NCBI GenBank assembly: GCA_018669795.1
Contig: JABHSQ010000021.1
Location: 1-46,166, forward strand
Direction: 5' to 3'
Length of the DNA: 46,166 bases
Source of the DNA: Flavobacteriaceae bacterium
GTDB lineage: Bacteria > Bacteroidota > Bacteroidia > Flavobacteriales > Flavobacteriaceae
The notes below the pieces were generated by a model that did not search any database, was not told where the DNA came from, and saw nothing but the letters and a program-made list of their open reading frames with translations. How positions within the stretch are numbered: the stretch's first letter is position 1; every line of letters starts with the position of its first letter. Of the stretch, positions 23,393 through 31,984 are shown piece after piece. The position numbers and the translations under genes are program-made.

Positions 23393-24457
23393 ATGAAACA
23401 AATTTTAATACTTTTAATCGTATTTTTTGTGGTTTTCAGCTGTGATAATAATCAAAACCATCATTCTGAAGGAGGAATTTCTTCTAAAAACAATTCAAAA
23501 AAACAAGAATCTTTTGGAATTGTAATTCATGGGGGAGCAGGTACTATTTTGAAAAAAAATATGACCGATTCTTTAGAGACTGCATATTTAGAAAAACTTG
23601 AAGAAGCAATTAAAATAGGACACACTATATTAAGTAAGGGAGGCACTTCTTTGAAAGCGGTAACTGCTACTATAAATATTATGGAAGATTCTCCTTTATT
23701 TAATGCTGGAAAGGGAGCGGTTTTTACCCATGAAGAAACCAACGAATTGGACGCCTCGATTATGGATGGAGCAACTCTTAATGCTGGTGCAGTTTCAGGA
23801 GTTAAACATATTAAAAACCCAATCGACTTAGCATTATCGGTTATGAATGACTCTCCACACGTAATGCTTTCTGGGGAAGGTGCAGAAGAATTTGCTAGAG
23901 AACAAGGTTTTAAAATGACAGATCCTTCCTATTTTTATACGGAAAAAAGAATGCAATCACTTCAAAAAATAAAGGAAATAGAATTGCGCAGACACTATAA
24001 AAGTTTATCATTTGAAGATCCTTTTATAAAAGATTCCAAGTTTGGAACCGTAGGATGTGTAGCATTAGATAAAAACGGAAATTTAGCTGCTGGGACCTCC
24101 ACTGGAGGAATGACTAACAAACGTTGGAATCGCATTGGAGATGCTCCTATTATTGGCGCAGGAACGTATGCTAATAATGCAACTTGTGCTGTTTCTTCAA
24201 CAGGTTGGGGAGAATTTTTTATCAGAGCCATGGTAGCTCATGATATTTCGGCAATGATGGAATATAAAGGAATCTCTTTACAAGAAGCTGCTACAATAGT
24301 GATACAAGAAAAAGTCCCAGATTTAGGTGGAGATGGTGGTATTGTCGCAATAGATAAAGATGGAAATATTGCTATGGAATTTAATACGGCTGGAATGTAT
24401 CGTGCACATATGAATGCACAAGGTGCGTTAGTTGTGAAAATCTATAAAAATGAATAA
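23393..24457 (+). CDS. iaaA: Isoaspartyl peptidase/L-asparaginase, lipoprotein
   Basis: A 354-residue plant-type asparaginase (Ntn hydrolase) that removes isoaspartyl residues from dipeptides and hydrolyses asparagine. It has IVIHGGAG, 'SPLFNAGKGAVFT', 'ELDASIMDGATLNAGAVSGV', the autocleavage site G-Thr219-V-G (new N-terminal nucleophile), 'AAGTSTGGMTNKR' and 'GAGTYANN'. A short lipoprotein signal ends at Cys17 (VVFSC), so it is a periplasmic or surface lipoprotein, unlike the cytosolic E. coli enzyme. The glycosylasparaginase subgroup has different motifs, but the downstream N-glycan-type glycosidases make a role in glycopeptide breakdown plausible. Confidence 0.92.
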   Translation: MKQILILLIVFFVVFSCDNNQNHHSEGGISSKNNSKKQESFGIVIHGGAGTILKKNMTDSLETAYLEKLEEAIKIGHTILSKGGTSLKAVTATINIMEDSPLFNAGKGAVFTHEETNELDASIMDGATLNAGAVSGVKHIKNPIDLALSVMNDSPHVMLSGEGAEEFAREQGFKMTDPSYFYTEKRMQSLQKIKEIELRRHYKSLSFEDPFIKDSKFGTVGCVALDKNGNLAAGTSTGGMTNKRWNRIGDAPIIGAGTYANNATCAVSSTGWGEFFIRAMVAHDISAMMEYKGISLQEAATIVIQEKVPDLGGDGGIVAIDKDGNIAMEFNTAGMYRAHMNAQGALVVKIYKNE

Positions 24458-24666
24458 ATCTTATTATGCGGTTATTTTTACAAACAAACAAACCAATAAT
24501 TTAGAAGGGAATAATGATATGGCGGATACTATGGAACATCTTGCCCAAAAACAAACTGGATATATAGGTTTTGAAAGCGCAAGTGAATGGCGAAAACAAA
24601 TGGTATTCTTGGTATAAAGTGCGAATTTGCAAAGTGGAAAGCGAATATGAATTTAACAGTATGTAA
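24450..24666 (+). pseudogene. Broken antibiotic-biosynthesis-monooxygenase-like gene
   Basis: An ATG at 24450, overlapping the iaaA stop by 8 nt, opens a frame reading MNKSYYAVIFTNKQTNN and later HLAQKQTGYIGFESAS, the N-terminal half of a small ABM-fold protein. It then shifts frame: the first frame stops at 24615-24617, while the next frame reads GENKWYSWYKVRICKVESEY to TAA 24664-24666, the expected C-terminal end. The usual middle part (with the S-x-W-x-S/D-x-x-x-I-x-x-W region) is missing. So an internal deletion with frameshift has destroyed the gene. Family members are small heme- or substrate-binding monooxygenases or quinol-type enzymes. Confidence 0.75.
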
Positions 24667-24674
24667 TTTCTAGT

Positions 24675-27170
24675 ATGATGAAGCTTACTTCTCTTTTTTA
24701 TTTACTTTTTATATTGTTTTTTATTTCCTGTAACGAATCTAAAACTGATATTGAGCGTCAAAATTTATCGGAAAATTGGAAATTTTTACAAGAAGGAGAT
24801 TCTTTATGGATGCCTGCAACTATTCCAGGTACGGTGCAAACCGATTTATTAAATTTAAAAAAAATCCCACAACCATTTAAAGCTAACAATGAAGATTCTA
24901 TACAATGGATTTCTGAAAGAAATTGGTTTTACAAAACTCATTTTTTAGTTGCTGAAGATGCCCTCTTAAAATCAAAACATTTTTTGCAGTTTGAAGGTTT
25001 AGATACCTATGCTTCCATTTTTTTAAATGATAGTTTAATTTTAAACACGAACAATGCCTTCCGAAGCTGGGAAATAGAGGTAAGTGATATTTTACAATTG
25101 AAAAACGTTTTACAAATTAAATTACAAGCTACCGATTCAATTGAAAAAACAGCAAGTAAGAAGCTAGATTATGAACTTCCTGAAGCTCCTCGAGTTTTTA
25201 CTAGAAAACCACAATTTCAATATGGTTGGGATTGGGGACCAACTATTAAAACAATGGGAATTACTAAAAATATTAGTCTTGTTTCTTATGAAAATATTCG
25301 GTTTAAAGAAGTGTTTCTTAAAACGAATTTTATTTCGGATTCCATTGCTAATATTTCAGCTGAATTAACTATTCACAGCCAAAAACAAAAAGAAATTTCT
25401 ATTAAAATTATTAATCATAACAACAAAGAAACGTTTATTTCTAAGATTGAAATTTCTCCAGAACAGACTGAATATACTATTCCTTTTAACGTTAAAAATC
25501 CAAAACTTTGGTGGACACATAATTTAGGAATACCATTTTTATATGATATTGATGTGGAGCTTTTAAATGATGGTTATAAAAAAGAATCATTTTCAAAAAA
25601 ATTAGGAATCAGATCCATCAAATTGATAAGCGAAAAAGATTCCATAGGGGAAGGTTTTTATTTTAAACTTAACGGGAAGCCTGTTTATATGAAAGGTGCG
25701 AATTATATTCCTCAAAACATTTTTCTTCCTGAAGTTGATCAAGAAGATTATTCAAACCTTATCAATGATGTAGTGGATACGAATATGAATATGCTTCGTG
25801 TTTGGGGGGGAGGAGTTTATGAAGCTGATTTCTTTTATCAACTTTGCGACTTAAAAGGGGTTTTGGTTTGGCAAGATTTTATGTTTGCTTGTGCCATGTA
25901 TCCAGGAGATGAAGCGTTTTTAGAAAACATCAAACAAGAAGCTATTGAAACCGTAAAAAGATTACGTCAACATCCCAGCATTGCATTATGGTGCGGGAAT
26001 AATGAAAATAGTGAAGGTTGGTATCGTTGGGGCTGGAAAGATGGTAAAACGGAAGCGCAACAACAAGAAATCTGGGAGGGGTATTATGCGGTGTTCAATC
26101 ATATTTTACCTCGTGTGGTTGATAGTTTACATCCTTCTGTTTCCTATTGGGAAAGCTCTCCCAAATTTGGACGTGGAGACAATCGGTATCAATTTGAGGG
26201 AGATGCCCATGATTGGTGGGTTTGGCATGACGGATATCCTTTTGAACATTTTGAAGAGGAAGTACCTCGTTTTATGAGTGAGTTTGGATTTCAATCATTT
26301 CCTAGTTATGAAGCCATTAAATATTTTACAGAATTAGATACCATTAATTTAAGTGATCCTTCATTTGCTAACCATCAAAAACATGCTCGTGGTTTTACTT
26401 TGATACGTGAATATATGGAACGGGATTTTCCTGTTCCCCGTAAAGGAGAAGATTATGTTTATATGAGCCAGGTATTACAGGCTTATGGTATCACAAAAGG
26501 GATTTATGCACATCGAAGAGCAAAACCATACAATATGGGAACTTTATATTGGCAACTAAACGATTGTTGGCCTGCTGTTTCTTGGTCAAGTATTGACGGT
26601 TTGGGAAATTGGAAGGCTTTGCATTATCAAGCAAAAAAAGCTTTTGAGAATGTTATTATTTCAACTTCAAAAAACGAGAATGAATTAGAGGTATATATTG
26701 TCAATGATACCTTTTCTGAAATTAAAGATACGCTTGTAATTAGTCATTTAGGTTTTAATGGGAGCGTTCTGTTTAAGGAAGTAGCGCTTGTTTTAAGTTC
26801 AATAAATAGCAGTACAATTGTTTATAAATACCAGTTTAAAAATAAAGAATTTGATCATAACAATACTTTTTTAAAAATAACTTTTGGCGAATCTGAATAC
26901 TTGCATTATTTTGCTAAACCCAAAAAATTAAATTTAATAAACGAGCCAATAGCTATTGAAATCATTAAAAACAAGGATGGCTTTTTAATGAAGTTGAATT
27001 CAGAAACTTTACAAAAAGATGTTTTTTTATTTTCAGAAGAAAAAGGAACTTGGCAGGATAATTTTTTCGATGTACTCCCTGGAGTTTCAAAAGAAATTCA
27101 GTTTAAAACTGATGCTGAGATAGTGCCAATAGTAAATTTTAAAACACTTAACCAATTCATCCAGCACTAA
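24675..27170 (+). CDS. GH2 beta-mannosidase, lipoprotein
   Basis: An 831-residue glycoside hydrolase family 2 enzyme of the beta-mannosidase type, which removes terminal beta-1,4-mannose from mannosides such as the N-glycan core. A lipoprotein signal ends at Cys19 (FFISC). The jelly-roll N domain ('LSENWKFLQEGDSLWMPATIPGTVQTDLL') is followed by the immunoglobulin-like domain and TIM barrel. The acid/base Glu444 lies in WCGNNENSEGW and the nucleophile Glu536 in MSEFGFQSFPS; 'YGWDWGPTIKTMGI' is also typical. The stop overlaps the GH20 start by one base (TAATG). A second ATG directly follows the first. Confidence 0.93.
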   Translation: MMKLTSLFYLLFILFFISCNESKTDIERQNLSENWKFLQEGDSLWMPATIPGTVQTDLLNLKKIPQPFKANNEDSIQWISERNWFYKTHFLVAEDALLKSKHFLQFEGLDTYASIFLNDSLILNTNNAFRSWEIEVSDILQLKNVLQIKLQATDSIEKTASKKLDYELPEAPRVFTRKPQFQYGWDWGPTIKTMGITKNISLVSYENIRFKEVFLKTNFISDSIANISAELTIHSQKQKEISIKIINHNNKETFISKIEISPEQTEYTIPFNVKNPKLWWTHNLGIPFLYDIDVELLNDGYKKESFSKKLGIRSIKLISEKDSIGEGFYFKLNGKPVYMKGANYIPQNIFLPEVDQEDYSNLINDVVDTNMNMLRVWGGGVYEADFFYQLCDLKGVLVWQDFMFACAMYPGDEAFLENIKQEAIETVKRLRQHPSIALWCGNNENSEGWYRWGWKDGKTEAQQQEIWEGYYAVFNHILPRVVDSLHPSVSYWESSPKFGRGDNRYQFEGDAHDWWVWHDGYPFEHFEEEVPRFMSEFGFQSFPSYEAIKYFTELDTINLSDPSFANHQKHARGFTLIREYMERDFPVPRKGEDYVYMSQVLQAYGITKGIYAHRRAKPYNMGTLYWQLNDCWPAVSWSSIDGLGNWKALHYQAKKAFENVIISTSKNENELEVYIVNDTFSEIKDTLVISHLGFNGSVLFKEVALVLSSINSSTIVYKYQFKNKEFDHNNTFLKITFGESEYLHYFAKPKKLNLINEPIAIEIIKNKDGFLMKLNSETLQKDVFLFSEEKGTWQDNFFDVLPGVSKEIQFKTDAEIVPIVNFKTLNQFIQH

Positions 27171-29482
27171 TGCAAAAATTTATTTATTCACTATTATTGG
27201 TAGGCTTTATGTTATTTTCGGGATGCCAATCTCATAAAATCGCTGATCTTGAGCCATTTCCTCCATTAATTCCTAAACCTCAACGGTTAGAAATAAAAAA
27301 AGGGTTTTTTAAAATAAACGAAAGCACTACTGTTTTCTTTGAGGAAGAATTTTTTATTGCTGGAGAATTTCTAGTAAACTATATCCAAAACGGAAGTGCT
27401 TTTTTACTGAAAAATACTTCAGAAGAAAAAGCAACCATTGTAATTAAAAAAGACGCCTCTTTGCCTTCAGAAGGCTATGCATTATCTGTTTCCGATTCAG
27501 ATATAATTATAAAAGCAAAAGATGCTTCAGGTGCTTTTTATGCGATACAAACCCTAAGGCAACTCATGCCAATATCATTAGAAAAACAAAAAGGATTTCA
27601 GGAAAAAGGATTTTCTATTCCTCAAGTTTATATTAAAGATGTTCCTACTTTTAGATATAGAGGGATGCATTTAGATGTTGGAAGGCATTTTTTTTCAAAA
27701 GAGTTTGTAAAAGAATACATTGCAAACTTGGCGATGCTTAAAATGAATTATTTTCATTGGCATTTAACAGAAGATCAAGGTTGGCGAATTGAAATAAAAC
27801 AATATCCAAAATTAACTGAAATTGGTGCCTATCGTGAAGAAACTTTAATGGGTCATTTTAATGATGCTCCTATCAAATATGATGGTGAAAAATACGGTGG
27901 TTTTTATACCCAAGAAGATATTAAAGAAATTGTAGCATTTGCTAAAAAACATCAAGTAACCATCATTCCAGAAATTGAAATGCCTGGTCATTCTCAGGCT
28001 GCAATTAGTGCTTATCCAGAATTAGGTTGTAGTGGCGAACAGGTTCTAGTAGCTACAACTTGGGGAGTATTCCCTAATATTTACTGCCCTAATGAACAGA
28101 CTTTTGTTTTTTTAGAAAATGTATTGACTGAAGTGATTGATTTGTTCCCAGGAGAATACATTCATATTGGAGGTGATGAAGCACCAAAAAAACATTGGAA
28201 AGAATGTGATCATTGTCAAAAATTAATCAAAGATTTAGATTTAAAAGACGAACAGGGATTGCAAAGTTATTTTATTGCCAGAATTGAAACATTTTTAAAT
28301 AGTAAAGACAAAAAAATAATTGGTTGGGATGAAATCTTAGAAGGAGGTCTTGCGCCAAATGCAACCGTGATGTCTTGGCGTGGGACTCAAGGTGCTATTG
28401 ATGCTGTCAAAGAAGGACATGAGGTAATACTTACTCCTGGCTCCCATGCTTATTTTGACCACTATCAGTCAAATAGTCAAGACGAACCTTTAGCTATTGG
28501 AGGATTTTTACCCTTAAAAAAAGTATATAGTTTTAATCCTATTCCACCTGAATTAAGCAAAGAAGAGGAAAAATATGTATTAGGAGCTCAAGGAAACGTT
28601 TGGACTGAATATATGAAAACTGAAGATCAAGTAGAGTATATGGTTTTTCCAAGAATTTTGGCTATGAGTGAAGTATTATGGAGTGGAGTAGTCAAAAATA
28701 TTGAAACAGTTTATCCGGAATTTTTATCCAGAGTAGCACCTTTTTTAGAGAGACTTAATGCATTAAATATTAATAATGCAAATCATTTGTATGAATTAGA
28801 AGGAGATTTAATGAAAGAAAACGGACTGGTTAGCTATCAATTAAAAACTCCTTTAGCAGGAATAGAAATAAGATATACAACTGACGGAATGCCTGTTCTC
28901 ATGGATTCAAAACTATATACAGAAAGAATTTTAATTACTGCAAACACTACAATTCATGCAGGTATTTTTAAAAACAAACAGCTTGTAAGTAATCCTTTTT
29001 ATGAAACAATTAACTACCATAAAGCAATCACAGGAAAAGTAGATTTAAGTGTACTCCCTCATAAAGCCTACAATGCCGGAGGAAAAGAAGCATTAATTAA
29101 TGGTATTAATGGTAGTGATCAAAGATATGGAGATAAAGAATGGTTAGGCTTTTGGGGAGACGATTTAGAAATCACCATTGATTTAGGTGAGTTAACAACT
29201 ATAAAAACCTTTAAATCCCGTTTTTATAGTGCTACAGGACAATGGATTTATGCTCCAAAAAAAGTAAGCCTTTACAGCTCTATAGATGGGAAAACATATT
29301 CTTCTTTAAAAGAAATTGAATTAGAAAATGATAAAAACATTATTGATGTTTATCTTGATTTTAATGAAATAAACACACAATTTATAAAAATTATAGTCCC
29401 TAACTATGGGATTATTCCTGAAGGGAAACAAGGAGCAGATAATAAAGCGTGGACTTTTATTGATGAAATAATTATAGAATGA
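27170..29482 (+). CDS. GH20 beta-N-acetylhexosaminidase, lipoprotein
   Basis: A 770-residue family 20 hexosaminidase that removes terminal GlcNAc or GalNAc. After a lipoprotein signal ending at Cys19 (FSGC) comes the GH20b domain (about 30-155), the barrel starting at 'FRYRGMHLDVGRHFFSKEFVKEYI', the catalytic pair Asp336-Glu337 in HIGGDEAPKKHW, 'VMSWRGTQGAIDA', and 'AQGNVWTEYM'. The C-terminus (about 625-770) has a chitobiase-like and an F5/8 type C (discoidin) carbohydrate-binding-like part ('LGFWGDDLEITIDLGELTTIKTF'). It overlaps both neighbours, so it is translated in one operon with the mannosidase and CutC. Confidence 0.95.
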   Translation: MQKFIYSLLLVGFMLFSGCQSHKIADLEPFPPLIPKPQRLEIKKGFFKINESTTVFFEEEFFIAGEFLVNYIQNGSAFLLKNTSEEKATIVIKKDASLPSEGYALSVSDSDIIIKAKDASGAFYAIQTLRQLMPISLEKQKGFQEKGFSIPQVYIKDVPTFRYRGMHLDVGRHFFSKEFVKEYIANLAMLKMNYFHWHLTEDQGWRIEIKQYPKLTEIGAYREETLMGHFNDAPIKYDGEKYGGFYTQEDIKEIVAFAKKHQVTIIPEIEMPGHSQAAISAYPELGCSGEQVLVATTWGVFPNIYCPNEQTFVFLENVLTEVIDLFPGEYIHIGGDEAPKKHWKECDHCQKLIKDLDLKDEQGLQSYFIARIETFLNSKDKKIIGWDEILEGGLAPNATVMSWRGTQGAIDAVKEGHEVILTPGSHAYFDHYQSNSQDEPLAIGGFLPLKKVYSFNPIPPELSKEEEKYVLGAQGNVWTEYMKTEDQVEYMVFPRILAMSEVLWSGVVKNIETVYPEFLSRVAPFLERLNALNINNANHLYELEGDLMKENGLVSYQLKTPLAGIEIRYTTDGMPVLMDSKLYTERILITANTTIHAGIFKNKQLVSNPFYETINYHKAITGKVDLSVLPHKAYNAGGKEALINGINGSDQRYGDKEWLGFWGDDLEITIDLGELTTIKTFKSRFYSATGQWIYAPKKVSLYSSIDGKTYSSLKEIELENDKNIIDVYLDFNEINTQFIKIIVPNYGIIPEGKQGADNKAWTFIDEIIIE

Positions 29483-30183
29483 TAGTAGAAATCTGTGCCA
29501 ATTCATTTGAAAGTGCTTTAGCTGCTGAAAAAGGAGGAGCTCATCGCATGGAGCTCTGTACACAACTTGCTTTTGGTGGATTAACCCCATCGCATCAATT
29601 AATTAAAAAAGTAACTGCTGAATTGAGCATTCCTGTTCATGTCTTGATTAGACCAAGAAAAGGAGATTTTTGCTATACAGAATTCGAATTAAATACAATG
29701 ATTAATGCTATTGAGTTTTGTGAAAAAACAGGATGTCAAGGAGTGGTAAGTGGTGTTTTAACTTCAGAAAATAAAATTAATATCGCTGCAACAAAACGAT
29801 TAATCAATGCTGCAAAGGACATGGATTTTACGTTTCATAGAGCTTTTGATTGCGCCGAAAATGCCATTGAATCTTTAGAACAATTAATCGATTTAAAAAT
29901 AAAAAGAGTATTGAGTTCTGGTCAAAAACAGACTGCTTTTGAAGGCCTTTCTTTATTAAAAGAAATGAATAAATTATCCAATGGGAAAATTGAAATTATG
30001 CCAGGGAGCGGAATTAATACTGAAAATGCGCACTGTTTTAAAGACCAAGGTTTTTGCAGTATACATTTATCTGCAACGCTTCAAAAAAAGGAAAAACCTA
30101 CTTCATTCTTTGAGGGAGGAACCGAAAGTGTTTCAGATTTAAAGACTATTAAAAAAATTATAGAACTAGTTGCTACAAATTAA
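29479..30183 (+). CDS. cutC: CutC-family TIM-barrel protein
   Basis: A 234-residue CutC-family protein: MIVEICANSFESALAAEKGGAHRMELC at the start, 'GGLTPSHQLIK', 'PVHVLIRPRKGDFCYTEFE', 'GVVSGVLTSENKIN', 'TFHRAFDCAENAIESLEQLIDL', 'RVLSSGQKQTAFEG' and 'IEIMPGSGINTENA', in the order of the family. It was named for copper homeostasis, but it lacks a clear copper-binding pattern and is a cytosolic TIM barrel. Here it starts 4 nt inside the GH20 gene (ATGA), so its partner genes are glycosidases. This suggests a role in glycan or amino-sugar metabolism rather than copper. Confidence 0.9.
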   Translation: MIVEICANSFESALAAEKGGAHRMELCTQLAFGGLTPSHQLIKKVTAELSIPVHVLIRPRKGDFCYTEFELNTMINAIEFCEKTGCQGVVSGVLTSENKINIAATKRLINAAKDMDFTFHRAFDCAENAIESLEQLIDLKIKRVLSSGQKQTAFEGLSLLKEMNKLSNGKIEIMPGSGINTENAHCFKDQGFCSIHLSATLQKKEKPTSFFEGGTESVSDLKTIKKIIELVATN

Positions 30184-30185
30184 AT

Positions 30186-30653
30186 TTACCAATTTCGATA
30201 AGGTATTTTAGACAGTTGTGAGTTATAATATCGAACGTCACCTGTTACCTCTTTACCTAACCAATCTGGTTTTATAAATTCTTCATTTTCCTCCGATAAT
30301 TCAATTTCTGCCATTGTTAGCCCTTCATTTTCTCCAAAAAATTCGTCTATTTCAAAAAAGTGAAAACCTACTTTAACCTCATATCTTATTTTTTCAATAA
30401 GATTGGGTTCACATAATTTTAAAAGCATTTTAGCTTCCTCTTGGGGAATTTCTTTTTCCCATTCAAACCTAGTGGTTCCTTCTTTATTCGAAATCCCTTT
30501 TACGGTAATAAAAGCTTCTGCTCCCATTATTCTAATGCGTACTGCACGTTCTTTATGGGTGTTTAAAAACCCTTGAATAATCTTAGTCTGTTTGTATGCT
30601 TCTTTTTTATAATTATCTGAAACTAGTAAAAATTTACGTTCAATCTCTATCAT
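30186..30653 (-). CDS. CYTH-domain protein (adenylate cyclase IV/triphosphatase fold)
   Basis: A 155-residue CYTH (triphosphate tunnel metalloenzyme) protein. It starts MIEIERKFLL, the ExExK motif (Glu3, Glu5, Lys7) that binds metal and triphosphate, and continues 'IIQGFLNTHKERAVRIRIMG', 'AFITVKG', 'RFEWEKEIP' and 'FFEIDEFFGENEGLTMAEIELS', typical of the NE0496/YgiF-like group. Such enzymes hydrolyse inorganic tripolyphosphate or other triphosphates. It converges with cutC with a 2-bp gap and its start overlaps the end of a gene remnant at 30640-30768. Confidence 0.9.
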   Translation of the reverse strand: MIEIERKFLLVSDNYKKEAYKQTKIIQGFLNTHKERAVRIRIMGAEAFITVKGISNKEGTTRFEWEKEIPQEEAKMLLKLCEPNLIEKIRYEVKVGFHFFEIDEFFGENEGLTMAEIELSEENEEFIKPDWLGKEVTGDVRYYNSQLSKIPYRNW

Positions 30654-30768
30654 AACTATTTTTTATGAAGATATTTAATTCTCCAAGATGGGTTTTTCTC
30701 TTTTTACCTGCACAAGATTCATCTTCTGCATCTTTCTCAAATACAATTTCTTTAGCTTGTAATCTGAT
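30640..30768 (-). pseudogene. Possible gene remnant upstream of the CYTH gene
   Basis: On the minus strand a frame open from 30768 to TGA at 30642-30640 encodes 42 residues (for example AKEIVFEKDAEDESCAGKKR, then THLGELNIFIKN) with protein-like composition, but has no ATG, GTG or TTG and an in-frame stop just upstream. It ends inside the CYTH gene. A 5'-truncated gene that once preceded the CYTH gene is the best reading. I do not recognise the family. Confidence 0.3.
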
Positions 30769-30818
30769 TTAAATTCATAAATACTATTAATGTGTCTAAT
30801 ATATTATAAATTTATAGG

Positions 30819-31916
30819 ATGAAGGAAGAACTTCTCCAAAGAAAAATAATACATGTTGATATGGATGCTTTTTATGCATCTGTAGAGCAACTAGACAACC
30901 CTGAATTACGGGGAAAACCAGTTGCTGTTGGAGGGAATTCTAAGCGTGGTGTTGTAAGCGCTGCTAGCTATGAGGCTCGGAAATTTGGAGTTCGGTCTGC
31001 AATGAGCAGCGTCATAGCTTTACAAAATTGCCCAGAACTCATCTTTGTAAATTCAAATTTTAAACGCTATCAAGAAGTATCGGATCAAATTAGAAAAATA
31101 TTTTATGAGTTTACCGATAAAGTAGAACCATTATCATTAGATGAAGCCTACTTAGACGTTACTCAAAATAAAAAAGGAATTCCAAGCGCTACATTAATAG
31201 CAGAAGAAATTAGAAAAAAAATAAAAGAAAAAACAGGCTTAAATGCTTCAGCTGGAATATCTATCAATAAATTTATTGCGAAAGTTGCTAGTGATATTAA
31301 TAAACCCAACGGACAGAAAACAGTACCTCCAAGCGAGGTTCTTGAGTTTTTAGAACAGTTGGATATTAAAAAATTCTATGGTGTTGGAAAAGTTACCGTA
31401 AAAAAAATGTACCGTCTTGGAATCTTTACAGGAAAAGACCTAAAACTGAAATCAGAAGAGTTTTTAAACACGCATTTTGGGAAAAGTGGTCGTTTTTATT
31501 ATCATGTGGTAAGAGGAGAGCATTTTAGTGAAGTTAAATCTTCTAGAACACGTAAATCATTAGCTGCCGAACGTACTTTTAGTGAGAATATCACTTCAGA
31601 GATATTTATGATAAAAAAACTAGAGGACATTGCAAAAGAGGTAGAAAAACGGCTTAAAAAAAGTAAAGTTGCTGGAAAAACAGTCACCCTTAAAATTAAA
31701 TACAGTGATTTTACCTTACAGACTAGAAGTAAAACATTAGCCTATTATATATCGAATAAAGATATAATAGTGGAAACTGTTAAAGATTTGTTATTTCAAT
31801 CCGGTATGAAAAACTCGGTACGGTTATTGGGTATTTCACTTTCGAACCTCAACACAGATAAAGGAAAGCCAACAAAAGAGAAGGTGGTAGCTGTTCAATT
31901 AAAATTTGAATTTTAA
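30819..31916 (+). CDS. dinB: DNA polymerase IV (Y family)
   Basis: DinB is a low-fidelity translesion DNA polymerase. The 365-residue protein has the Y-family palm motifs HVDMDAFYASVE (Asp14, Asp16) and LSLDEAYLDVT (Asp108, Glu109), the steric-gate neighbourhood 'DAFYASVEQ', 'SAGISINKFIAKVASD' and 'FYGVGKVTVKKM' (helix-hairpin-helix), then the little-finger domain. It ends VVAVQLKFEF, a likely sliding-clamp-binding motif (Q-L-x-F). Length matches the family. No LexA-like box can be claimed upstream. It stands alone between divergent and downstream genes. Confidence 0.95.
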   Translation: MKEELLQRKIIHVDMDAFYASVEQLDNPELRGKPVAVGGNSKRGVVSAASYEARKFGVRSAMSSVIALQNCPELIFVNSNFKRYQEVSDQIRKIFYEFTDKVEPLSLDEAYLDVTQNKKGIPSATLIAEEIRKKIKEKTGLNASAGISINKFIAKVASDINKPNGQKTVPPSEVLEFLEQLDIKKFYGVGKVTVKKMYRLGIFTGKDLKLKSEEFLNTHFGKSGRFYYHVVRGEHFSEVKSSRTRKSLAAERTFSENITSEIFMIKKLEDIAKEVEKRLKKSKVAGKTVTLKIKYSDFTLQTRSKTLAYYISNKDIIVETVKDLLFQSGMKNSVRLLGISLSNLNTDKGKPTKEKVVAVQLKFEF

Positions 31917-31984
31917 ATAAAATTATAAAACATATATGTGAGAAAATTACTTAAAACTATTTTTTAACCCTAATAACTCCCATT

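Noticed and set aside
23393-24457. Glycosylasparaginase (AGA) as the function of the Ntn hydrolase
   Set aside because: The motifs (HGGAG, FNAGKGAVF, ELDASIMDG) are those of isoaspartyl peptidases. The glycan context alone does not overrule this, although a broader specificity is possible.
24450-24617. A short intact 55-residue gene after iaaA
   Set aside because: The last 11 residues of that frame (SEWRKQMVFLV) are out of family, whereas the next frame restores the expected C-terminus. It is a deletion product, not a separate gene.
30654-30818. SOS (LexA) box upstream of dinB
   Set aside because: No palindrome of operator type occurs in this stretch, and the LexA motif of this lineage is not known to me with certainty.
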